A stretch of DNA of 22,917 nucleotides from Glo-17 sp964549735. Its GTDB lineage: Bacteria; Krumholzibacteriota; Krumholzibacteriia; LZORAL124-64-63. Where the stretch lies: the NCBI GenBank assembly GCA_964549735.1, contig CAZJWO010000056.1, forward strand, positions 1-22,917, in the 5' to 3' direction. The notes beneath the pieces are model-generated. The model was not told where the DNA came from. It searched no databases and worked only from the letters and a program-made list of their open reading frames with translations. Below are positions 6,376-12,863 of this stretch, one piece after another (the stretch's first letter is position 1; every line of letters starts with the position of its first letter). The position numbers and the translations under genes were made by a program.

Positions 6376-7499
6376 ACGCCTTCCTGCTGCTCGCGGGTTT
6401 CGCGCTCATGTGCGTGCTGCCCTTGCTGCCGGGCCTGCTGGAGGTGCTGCGGCCGCGCGACCGCTACCCCCTGCCGGTCGACCTCGAGTACGCGAAGGAT
6501 CCGCGGTACCTCGGCAACAGCCTGCGCGGCCTGCTGGCCCGGGCGCTGGCGGCGGCCGACCAGGCGCCGCCAAAGGGGCAGCCGACGCCCGCGCGGCCGC
6601 CCGCCGCCGCGGCGGAGGCGGGCGCTTTCGCGACCGGGACCTATGAGCTCGCGCTCTCGCGCCAAGAGACCGTGCGCGTCACCGGCGACCACGCGGTGGG
6701 CGCCGGCGAGGTCTGCCGCGACGTGCTGTTCGTGCAAGGCGATCTGCACGTCGCCGAGGGCGCCGTGTGCGAGCGCGAGCTGCACGTGCGCGGCGTGGCG
6801 CGCCTCGACGACCGCGCGCGCGTGCGGGCTCTGGCCGGCGATCGCGACGTCACGCTCGGCGATGGCGTCGCGGTGCTGCGCTGGCTCGACGCGGACGGCG
6901 ATCTGCGGGCCGCGCCCGCGTGCCGGCTCGGCCAGCACTGCGCCGCCGGCGGCGCGCTCGCGCTGGCCGACGGCTGCCGCTTCGCCCGGCTCTTCAGCCC
7001 GGCGATCACGACGCCGGGCGCCGTCTCGCGGCCGGTGCCGCCGGCGCGCGGCCCGCGTCTCGATGCGCCTCGGGCCGCCGCCGGCGACCGCCCGCGCAAC
7101 ATCGACGACGTCCTGCGCTACGAGCGCGGCGATCTGACGCTCGCCGCCGGGCGCACGATCGACCGCGACCTGCTCGTTCACGGCGATCTGACGGTCGAGC
7201 GCGGCGCGACCCTCGCGGGCTGCCTGCGGGTCCGGGGCGCCGTCCGGTTGGGCGAGGGCGTGACGGTCCTGGGCAGCGTGTTCGCCGACGGACCGATCCA
7301 GCTGGGCGCGGGGGCGACGGTGGCCGGCAACGTCTTCGGCCAGGACACGGTCCTGGTCGAGCCCGGAGTGCAGGTCGGACGCCGCGGCGCGATCAAATCG
7401 CTCATCGGCAACCGCGGCGTCACGTTGCGCCAGAACGTGATCGTGCACGGCTACGTGTTGACCGAGGGCGAGGGCGTTGTGCGATGCACCGCGGACTGA
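6372..7499 (+). CDS. Membrane-anchored bactofilin-like (polymer-forming) beta-helix protein
   Basis: A 375-residue protein. Residues 1-26 form one membrane span followed by RPRDR, so by the positive-inside rule the rest faces the cytoplasm. A low-complexity Ala/Pro linker (about 65-85) leads to two blocks of short repeats rich in G-D-L, V-x-G and A-x-V: about 93-160 and about 245-370 (for example GDLTVERGATLAGCLRVRG). Such repeats are typical of the right-handed beta-helix of bactofilins (DUF583), which self-assemble into filaments that localise envelope machinery. Classical bactofilins are 120-200 residues; this one is longer, with a duplicated helix and an anchor. It starts within the synthase stop (ATGA overlap), implying fixed stoichiometry. 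A scaffold for the synthase is inferred. Confidence 0.8.
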   Translation: MNAFLLLAGFALMCVLPLLPGLLEVLRPRDRYPLPVDLEYAKDPRYLGNSLRGLLARALAAADQAPPKGQPTPARPPAAAAEAGAFATGTYELALSRQETVRVTGDHAVGAGEVCRDVLFVQGDLHVAEGAVCERELHVRGVARLDDRARVRALAGDRDVTLGDGVAVLRWLDADGDLRAAPACRLGQHCAAGGALALADGCRFARLFSPAITTPGAVSRPVPPARGPRLDAPRAAAGDRPRNIDDVLRYERGDLTLAAGRTIDRDLLVHGDLTVERGATLAGCLRVRGAVRLGEGVTVLGSVFADGPIQLGAGATVAGNVFGQDTVLVEPGVQVGRRGAIKSLIGNRGVTLRQNVIVHGYVLTEGEGVVRCTAD

Positions 7500-9340
7500 C
7501 CGTCCTGTTGATCCTCCTGGCGGCCGGCGTCATCGCCGTCGGCGCCCGGCAATGGCGCCAGGCGGCGTCCGTCGGCCAGGACGACGAGGTCTACCTCTTG
7601 CTGCTGGAGAATCCGCGGTTGGCCGCCGCCGGACGCGACGTGCTGGCGGCCTACGCGAGCGTCCTGGACGAGGAGGGCGTGCCGTGGCGGTCGCTCAACC
7701 AGTTCCACCTGCTGGACATCGCGCCCGCCCGCCTGGCGGCTCGCTGCGGCGGCCTCGTCTTCCCGGAGCAGGTCTGCGCGACCGGACTGACGCCGTTGAC
7801 CCACTGGCTGCGCGCCTACCTGCAGGCCGGCGGGCACGTGCTGCTGGTCTACGACGCCGGCAGCCGCAACGAAGAAGGCGCGTTCCGGGTCAACCGCGGC
7901 CTGCGGGAGCTGCTGGACCTCGCCGTGGCGGACGACGACCCGAACGGCCGGCGGCGGTTCGGGCGCGGGGCGGTGCGCTTCCTCTCGCCGCAGGCGGCCG
8001 CCCGGCTGGAGGTGCCGCCGGGCAAGCTGGACGCGCAGCTGCGGTTGAGCGGTTACGGCTACGGTCGACTCGACTACCCGCTCGCCCTGGCGCGCCCCGC
8101 GGCGACCGCCGGCGACATCGCGGTGCTGGCCTGGGGCGAGAACGAGGAAGGCCAGGGCGGACCGGTGGTGGTCGAGCGCTCCTTCGGCGACGGGTCGCTG
8201 CTCTTCGTCGGGTTGCCGCTCGGCTATCTCAAGGGGCGGGCCGATGACCTGCCGTTGCGTCTGGTCCTGCGCCACTTCGTCGACCGTCGCGCCCGCTTGC
8301 CGCGCGTCCTGCCGGCGCCGCGCGGGATCGGCGGTCTGGTGCTCAGCTGGCACGTCGACGCGCACCAGGATCTGCAGGCCCTGCCGCGCATGGCGGCCGC
8401 CGGTTTCCTCGATCCGGAGCTGCCCGCCTCCTGGCACGTCACCGCCGGTCCGGACAACGACGAACCCGGCGACGGGCTCGGCTTCGACGCCTGCGGCCGC
8501 GGTCGGCCGTGGCTCGATCTGCTGCCCGCGAGCAGCGAACTGGGCAGCCACGGCGGCTGGGCGCACAACCACTTCGCGCGGCGCCTGGCCGCGGGCGAGC
8601 TGCCGCTGGACGAGGCGCGCGAGCTCATCGTCAAGAATCGGGACTGCCTGGCGTCGCTCGCCGGCCGGCCGCTGCGCGAATACTCCTCGCCGGCCGGCGT
8701 GCACCCGCAGCCGCAGCTGACCCGGCTCATCGAGGATCTCGGCTTCCAGTCCTACTACTACACCGGCGACGGCGGCAGCGCGCCCAACCGCACCTTCTAC
8801 GACGGCCGGCGCGTCGTCGAGCGCGTCGTCGCCTTTCCGGTCTTGCCCCTGCGGGAAAACGCTTCGTTGGGCGAGATCGTCCGGGACGAGCGGGTGCCAC
8901 CCGCCGCGCTGGCCGGCTGGCTGCACGACGCGGCCCGCTACTGCGCCCGGGAGCGTACGATCCGCCTCGTCTACGCCCATCCGTACGACCTGTTCACCGG
9001 CGATGGCGCCGCCGATTTCCGCGATATCTGGCTCGCCTGGAAGCGGGAGCTGCGCCGGCTGCAGAGCGCGGACAGCCTGGCGGTGCGCAGCATGGGCGAC
9101 TTCGCGGCGTTCCTGCTGCGCAGCTGGCAGACCGACGCCGTCTACCGCCGCACGCCCGCGGGCCTGCGCCTGGTGCTGCAGAATGCCGCGGGCCTGCAGG
9201 ACATCACTGTCGCCGTGCCGCGGCGGGGCTTGCAGGCGCCCGTCTCGCCGCGCGTGTCGGTCCGCGAGGACGCCGACCGCTATTACCTGACCATCGAGGA
9301 TGCGGGCCATGCGCTGGATCTCTTCATGCCTGCTCTGTAG
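7484..9340 (+). CDS. Membrane-anchored divergent polysaccharide deacetylase
   Basis: A 618-residue protein with an N-terminal signal-anchor (TVLLILLAAGVIAVG, residues 6-20), placing the bulk in the periplasm. Residues about 35-265 look like a glutaminase-like Rossmann region (LTHWLRAYLQAGGHVLLVYDAG). From about 280 the motifs of the CE4 NodB fold appear in order: SWHVDAH (H290, D292, H294), SHGGWAHNH (H356, H361, H363), REYSSPAG (398-405) and AHPYD (H499). The metal motif has wider spacing than the classical HSxxH. A C-terminal beta domain follows (about 545-618). The layout recalls PelA, which trims and deacetylates Pel during export. The gene overlaps the bactofilin-like gene by 16 bases. 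Removal of N-acetyl groups from the nascent polymer is the likely role; a DUF2194-type assignment is possible. Confidence 0.75.
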   Translation: MHRGLTVLLILLAAGVIAVGARQWRQAASVGQDDEVYLLLLENPRLAAAGRDVLAAYASVLDEEGVPWRSLNQFHLLDIAPARLAARCGGLVFPEQVCATGLTPLTHWLRAYLQAGGHVLLVYDAGSRNEEGAFRVNRGLRELLDLAVADDDPNGRRRFGRGAVRFLSPQAAARLEVPPGKLDAQLRLSGYGYGRLDYPLALARPAATAGDIAVLAWGENEEGQGGPVVVERSFGDGSLLFVGLPLGYLKGRADDLPLRLVLRHFVDRRARLPRVLPAPRGIGGLVLSWHVDAHQDLQALPRMAAAGFLDPELPASWHVTAGPDNDEPGDGLGFDACGRGRPWLDLLPASSELGSHGGWAHNHFARRLAAGELPLDEARELIVKNRDCLASLAGRPLREYSSPAGVHPQPQLTRLIEDLGFQSYYYTGDGGSAPNRTFYDGRRVVERVVAFPVLPLRENASLGEIVRDERVPPAALAGWLHDAARYCARERTIRLVYAHPYDLFTGDGAADFRDIWLAWKRELRRLQSADSLAVRSMGDFAAFLLRSWQTDAVYRRTPAGLRLVLQNAAGLQDITVAVPRRGLQAPVSPRVSVREDADRYYLTIEDAGHALDLFMPAL

Positions 9341-10211
9341 CTGCCTGGCGGCGGTCGGCCTGCTCGGGCCGCTCGGCGGCTGCGCGCACGCGCCGCATCC
9401 GGTCGTCGAGATGGCGCGGCTCTTCGAGCCGATCCCCGCGTCGTCCTACCACGCCAAGCCCTATTTCCTGAACCTCTACGCCATCTCGTTGTTGCGGCAC
9501 GGCTTCAACCCCGCGCTCGTCGTCGACTACCTCGAGTGGTATTTCGCCAACCTCAACTACCCCGATCACCACGGCCTGACCGGCAGCATCTACGACCTGG
9601 ACATCCTGTCGGGCCGCCGGCAGACCCGGCTCGGCACCTACGATTCGGTCGACAGCTACGCGGCCACGTTCCTCGTGCTCCTGCGCGACTACTACGTGCG
9701 CACGGCCGATCGCGAGCGCCTCGAGCGCCACCGCCGCCGCATCGCCGACATCGCCTACCTGCTGGTCCTCCTGCAAGACCGCGACGGTCTGGTGCGCGCG
9801 ATCCCCGGCAGCGACGCCAAGTACCTGATGGACAACTGCGAGGTCTACGCCGGCCTGCTCGCCTTCAGCGACCTGGCCGGCCGTCTCGGCTGGGATGATC
9901 CCCGCCGGTACCGCGAGGCCGCCGGACACGTGCGCCAGGCGGTGCTGACCGAGCTGCTGGACGAGCGGCGCAGCATCTTCGCCTGGGCCAAGGTGGGCGA
10001 CAAGCCGCAGCCGTCGCACTGGGAGACCTTCTATCCCGACGCGCTGGCGCAGCTGTTCCCGATCCTGCACGGGCTCGTCGAACCGGACAGCGAGCTGGCC
10101 GCGCTGCTCTGGCAACGGTTCCTGCTGCACCACAATCCGCAGACGGACGCCTCGCTGTCGTCCGTCCAGCGCACGCTCATCGAACTGACCCGCGAGAGGA
10201 TGACGCCATGA
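9309..10211 (+). CDS. Lipoprotein, probable (alpha/alpha)6-barrel glycan-active protein
   Basis: A 300-residue protein with a type II signal peptide and a lipobox ending LGGC-AHAP at about residue 24, so a lipid-anchored periplasmic protein. The mature part is all-helical with repeating tryptophan- and tyrosine-rich helices (YLEWYFANLNYP, DSVDSYAATFLVLLRDYY, MDNCEVYAGLLAFSDLA, SHWETFYPDALAQLFPIL), a pattern seen in six-hairpin glycosidases and epimerases. Acidic residues in DSVDSY and DNCEVY are candidate catalytic positions. Synthase-dependent systems commonly include such a hydrolase (BcsZ, AlgL-like), so chain trimming or release is inferred. ATG 9309 follows GAGGA at 9296-9300; ATG 9300 is an alternative. 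It overlaps the deacetylase gene by 32 bases. No specific family was identified. Confidence 0.7.
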   Translation: MRWISSCLLCSCLAAVGLLGPLGGCAHAPHPVVEMARLFEPIPASSYHAKPYFLNLYAISLLRHGFNPALVVDYLEWYFANLNYPDHHGLTGSIYDLDILSGRRQTRLGTYDSVDSYAATFLVLLRDYYVRTADRERLERHRRRIADIAYLLVLLQDRDGLVRAIPGSDAKYLMDNCEVYAGLLAFSDLAGRLGWDDPRRYREAAGHVRQAVLTELLDERRSIFAWAKVGDKPQPSHWETFYPDALAQLFPILHGLVEPDSELAALLWQRFLLHHNPQTDASLSSVQRTLIELTRERMTP

Positions 10212-11110
10212 TCGAGCGCGCTTCGTTTGCCTGCTTGTTCCATGCCCGCGCCGGCGGGGCGCCCGCGCCTCTGCGCGCATCGCGCGGCGCGGCGCCGTTG
10301 CGCGCCCTGCTCGCGGCGTCGCTACTGCTCGGACTCTTCGCGGCCGCGGCCAGCGGCGCCGACTCGCCCGAGGAGCGCGCCCGCATCCGCTCGGAGCTCG
10401 ACTACCGCCTGGATGCCGACCTGCTCTACGACCACCTGACCCCGCACGCGGACTACGGCGACTGGACGAGCCTGTGGTTGACCTTCTATGTCAAGTCGCT
10501 GCCTCGCGTCACGCCGTTCGCCTGGGCCGGGCTCAACGAGCGGGAGGATTGGATCGGCGCGGGCGGCCTGGGCGCCTACATGGATTGGCTGCCGCGGCTC
10601 TACACGTACACCGCGCTCGGCTTCAGCGGCGTCTCGGGGTTCCACACCCGCTGGCGTCTCGACCACTTCTTCAACGTGAAGCTCGGCCGTGTGACCTGGG
10701 GCCTGGGCGGGGGCTACATGCAGGACCATCAGGATCATACCGACTGGTTCCTGGCTGCCGGTCCACGGTACTGGCATGGGCCGTTGATCCTCGAATACCG
10801 CCTCACGCGCTACGCCAGCGACCCCGGCAACCACGTCAACTGGCACCACCTGTGGAGCTTCGGTTACGGCGCCGAGGGCAGGAGCTGGCTGTTCGTGAAC
10901 TTCACCCTCGGCGGCGAGAAGTACCTGGCGACCTGGGTCGATCCGCACCAGGTCATCGACCGCGACGCGTGGGAGGTCGGCGCGGTCTGGCAGCGTTGGC
11001 TCACCGCGCGGGCGGGCTACAAGCTGCGCGCCGGCTACCTCGATCTGGGCGCGCCGGGCGACGGGTACCGCAAGTACAGCGTCGGGATCGGCGGTTTCTG
11101 GGAGTTCTGA
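10208..11110 (+). CDS. YaiO-like outer-membrane beta-barrel protein, last gene of operon
   Basis: A 300-residue protein starting with an ATGA overlap on the lipoprotein stop. A signal peptide is present but its start is uncertain: the hydrophobic core ALLAASLLLGLFAAAASGA (about residues 33-51) follows a long basic leader, so a downstream start is possible. The mature part consists of amphipathic beta-strands with many Tyr/Trp (LTPHADYGDWTSLWLTFYV, YTYTALGFSGVSGF, WGLGGGYMQD) and ends KYSVGIGGFWEF, with the C-terminal Phe typical of BAM substrates. The pattern resembles E. coli YaiO, whose neighbours yaiP and yaiS encode a GT2 and a deacetylase, the same combination as here. It is the likely outer-membrane component of the export route, although no TPR scaffold domain is fused to it. 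Confidence 0.75.
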   Translation: MIERASFACLFHARAGGAPAPLRASRGAAPLRALLAASLLLGLFAAAASGADSPEERARIRSELDYRLDADLLYDHLTPHADYGDWTSLWLTFYVKSLPRVTPFAWAGLNEREDWIGAGGLGAYMDWLPRLYTYTALGFSGVSGFHTRWRLDHFFNVKLGRVTWGLGGGYMQDHQDHTDWFLAAGPRYWHGPLILEYRLTRYASDPGNHVNWHHLWSFGYGAEGRSWLFVNFTLGGEKYLATWVDPHQVIDRDAWEVGAVWQRWLTARAGYKLRAGYLDLGAPGDGYRKYSVGIGGFWEF

Positions 11111-11124
11111 GCGCGTCGACGCGC
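11111..11124. repeat. Perfect 14-bp palindrome between convergent gene ends
   Basis: GCGCGTCGACGCGC lies directly after the YaiO-like stop (11108-11110) and 6 bases before the lipA stop. It could fold into a short hairpin at the 3' ends of both transcripts. There is no T run on either strand, so termination is only a possibility. Confidence 0.4.
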
Positions 11125-11129
11125 GCCGT

Positions 11130-12026
11130 TCAGCCCTCGCGCACCGCCTGCGCGATCCAGTACTCGGCCGCGCGGTAGCTGCTGCGCACCAGCGGCCCGG
11201 CGGCCACGTAGCGGAAGCCCAGCTCCAGCCCAGCCTGCTCCAGCGCGGCGAACGCGTCCGGAGGAACATACTCCTGCACCGCGAGCTTGCCGGCCAGCGG
11301 CTGCAGGTATTGCCCCAGGGTCAAGAAGTCGACCCCGGCCGCGCGCAGATCGCGCATCGCGGCCAGGACCTCGTCGCGTGTCTCGCCGAGTCCGAGCATG
11401 AGCGACGACTTCGTCGGCAGCGCGGGGGCGATCTGTCTGCTCGCCGCCAGCACGTCGAGCGACTGCCGGTACCCCGCGCGCGGGTCGCGCACCGCTGGCG
11501 TGAGGCGCTCGATCGTCTCTAGGTTGTGCGCCAGGACCGCGGGCCGCGCGGCGATGACCTCGGCGAGCAGGTCGCGATCGCCGCGGAAGTCGCCGATCAG
11601 CACCTCGATCAGCAACTCGGGGCAGGCGCCGCGCGCCGCGCGGATCGCGGCCGCGATGTGCGCCGCGCCCTGGTCGGCGAGGTCGTCACGGTCGACGGTC
11701 GTCAAGACGACGTAGTCGAGGTCCATCGCGGCGATCGTGCTGGCGATCTTGGCCGGCTCGGCGGGATCCGGCGGCGCGGGCCGGCGGCTGGTCTTGACCG
11801 CGCAGAACTTGCAACCGCGCGTGCATGTGTCGCCCATGAGCATGAAGGTCGCCGTGCCGCCCTGCCAGCACTCGCCGATGTTCGGACAGCGCGCCTCCTC
11901 GCACACGGTGTGCAGATCGAGGGCGCGGGCGCGCCGCTTGATCCAGGCGTAGCGGTCGCCAGCGGGGATCGTGCGCTTGAGCCAGGCGGGTTTGCGGGGA
12001 GAACGGGCGGCGGGTGACTTGCGCAT
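11130..12026 (-). CDS. lipA: Lipoyl synthase
   Basis: A 298-residue radical SAM enzyme that inserts two sulfurs into protein-bound octanoate to make lipoyl groups on the E2 and H proteins of oxo-acid dehydrogenases and the glycine cleavage system. The auxiliary cluster motif is C42-x4-C47-x5-C53 (CEEARCPNIGEC). The radical SAM cluster motif is C68-x3-C72-x2-C75 (CTRGCKFC). The C-terminal RSSY (281-284) supplies the serine that ligates the auxiliary cluster. ATG 12026 is preferred over an upstream in-frame start at 12110 because GGAAGGA sits about 6 bases before it and the lipA promoter lies between the two. LipB is not in the window. The gene converges with the polysaccharide operon. Confidence 0.96.
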   Translation of the reverse strand: MRKSPAARSPRKPAWLKRTIPAGDRYAWIKRRARALDLHTVCEEARCPNIGECWQGGTATFMLMGDTCTRGCKFCAVKTSRRPAPPDPAEPAKIASTIAAMDLDYVVLTTVDRDDLADQGAAHIAAAIRAARGACPELLIEVLIGDFRGDRDLLAEVIAARPAVLAHNLETIERLTPAVRDPRAGYRQSLDVLAASRQIAPALPTKSSLMLGLGETRDEVLAAMRDLRAAGVDFLTLGQYLQPLAGKLAVQEYVPPDAFAALEQAGLELGFRYVAAGPLVRSSYRAAEYWIAQAVREG

Positions 12027-12081
12027 CGGCGTCCTTCCGGAGTTCGGGGAGGTCGGGAGAAACAGGATGGATATTGGCCAG

Positions 12082-12110
12082 AATATAGATCCGCGGGGGG
12101 CCGCTGTCAC
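12082..12110 (-). promoter_or_regulatory. Sigma-70 promoter of lipA
   Basis: On the minus strand, GTGACA (12110-12105, 5 of 6 to TTGACA), a spacer of exactly 17 bases and TATATT (12087-12082, 5 of 6 to TATAAT) lie 55 bases before the lipA ATG. The -35 overlaps an inverted repeat GTCACG/CGTGAC (12107-12123), which could bind a regulator. Confidence 0.6.
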
Positions 12111-12177
12111 GGTCGCCCGTGACGGGCGTCGCCGGCGCGCCTGGCGTTCGCGTCCAGCCGGTCGTTGCGGCGCGGGG

Positions 12178-12205
12178 TTGACGGGTTCGATAAAGGACCT
12201 AAATT
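12178..12205 (+). promoter_or_regulatory. Sigma-70 promoter of the marR-kamA operon
   Basis: TTGACG (12178-12183, 5 of 6), a 16-base spacer and TAAATT (12200-12205, 4 of 6) are placed so that transcription would start at about 12212, inside the operator-like repeats. The ATG of the MarR gene follows at 12255. Confidence 0.5.
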
Positions 12206-12210
12206 GCCCT

Positions 12211-12233
12211 TGTACGAAACATTCGTGTACGAA
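12211..12233 (+). promoter_or_regulatory. Candidate MarR operator with repeated TGTACGAA
   Basis: TGTACGAA occurs at 12211-12218 and again at 12226-12233, a 15-base period. Between them TTCGT (12222-12226) is the inverse of the ACGAA core, so the site contains overlapping inverted repeats (ACGAA-N3-TTCGT and TTCGT-N2-ACGAA). This AT-richer island stands out in GC-rich surroundings and covers the predicted transcription start, as expected for autorepression by the MarR protein encoded 22 bases downstream. Binding is inferred, not shown. Confidence 0.55.
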
Positions 12234-12254
12234 TTATTGAGCCGCGAGGTCGCC

Positions 12255-12863
12255 ATGAGCAGCCAGCCACGCTTCGATCTATGGATCCTGCGTTCCCTGC
12301 GGCGGATCATGCGCGCGGTCGACGTGCAGTCGCACCGGCTGGCCGCCGAGTACGCGATCACCGGGCCGCAGGTGGTCTGCCTGCAGGCCGTGGCCGAGGA
12401 CGGTCCATTGACCGCCACGGCCCTGGCCAAGCTGGTGCACCTGGGCAACAGCACGGTCGTGGGCATCCTCGATCGCCTGGAGCAGAAGGGCCTGGTCGCG
12501 CGCGAGCGCAGCACCGTCGATCGCCGGCACGTGCTGGTGCACGCGACCGCGGCCGGCCGCGACCTGTTGGCGAGGGTGCCCTCGCCGCTGCAGGATCGCC
12601 TGGCGGCCGGTCTCGCGCGGCTGCCTGAAAAGCAACAGCACGCCCTGGCCGCGGCCACGGAGCATCTCTGCGAGCTGCTGGAGGTGCCGGATTTCGGCGC
12701 GGCGCCGCTGCTGGAGACCCGTCCGATCGAGGAATCGCTCGCAGCGAACGCCTCGCCGCCAACCGAAGGAGTCGACGATGTGCCCCCGCCATGGCGCTCG
12801 AATGCGCACGGACCTCGAAACGAAGCCGACGGTCCGGGACGTTCTTCCGGACATCGACGCTGA
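12255..12863 (+). CDS. MarR-family transcriptional regulator
   Basis: A 202-residue protein. Residues about 1-140 are a MarR winged-helix domain: an N-terminal dimerisation helix, recognition helices in GPLTATALAKLVHLGNSTVVGILDRLEQKGLV, and the beta-wing signature RERSTVDRRHVLVHATAAG containing the conserved D-R-R. MarR dimers bind palindromic operators and release on binding a small phenolic or metabolic ligand. The last 60 residues are a Pro/Ser-rich tail of low complexity that reads through the start of the aminomutase gene, so the two genes overlap by 86 bases. ATG 12255 lies downstream of the predicted promoter and operator with a GAGGT site; the open frame extends upstream but would begin before the promoter. 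It is likely an autoregulator that also controls the downstream aminomutase. The ligand is unknown. Confidence 0.88.
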   Translation: MSSQPRFDLWILRSLRRIMRAVDVQSHRLAAEYAITGPQVVCLQAVAEDGPLTATALAKLVHLGNSTVVGILDRLEQKGLVARERSTVDRRHVLVHATAAGRDLLARVPSPLQDRLAAGLARLPEKQQHALAAATEHLCELLEVPDFGAAPLLETRPIEESLAANASPPTEGVDDVPPPWRSNAHGPRNEADGPGRSSGHRR

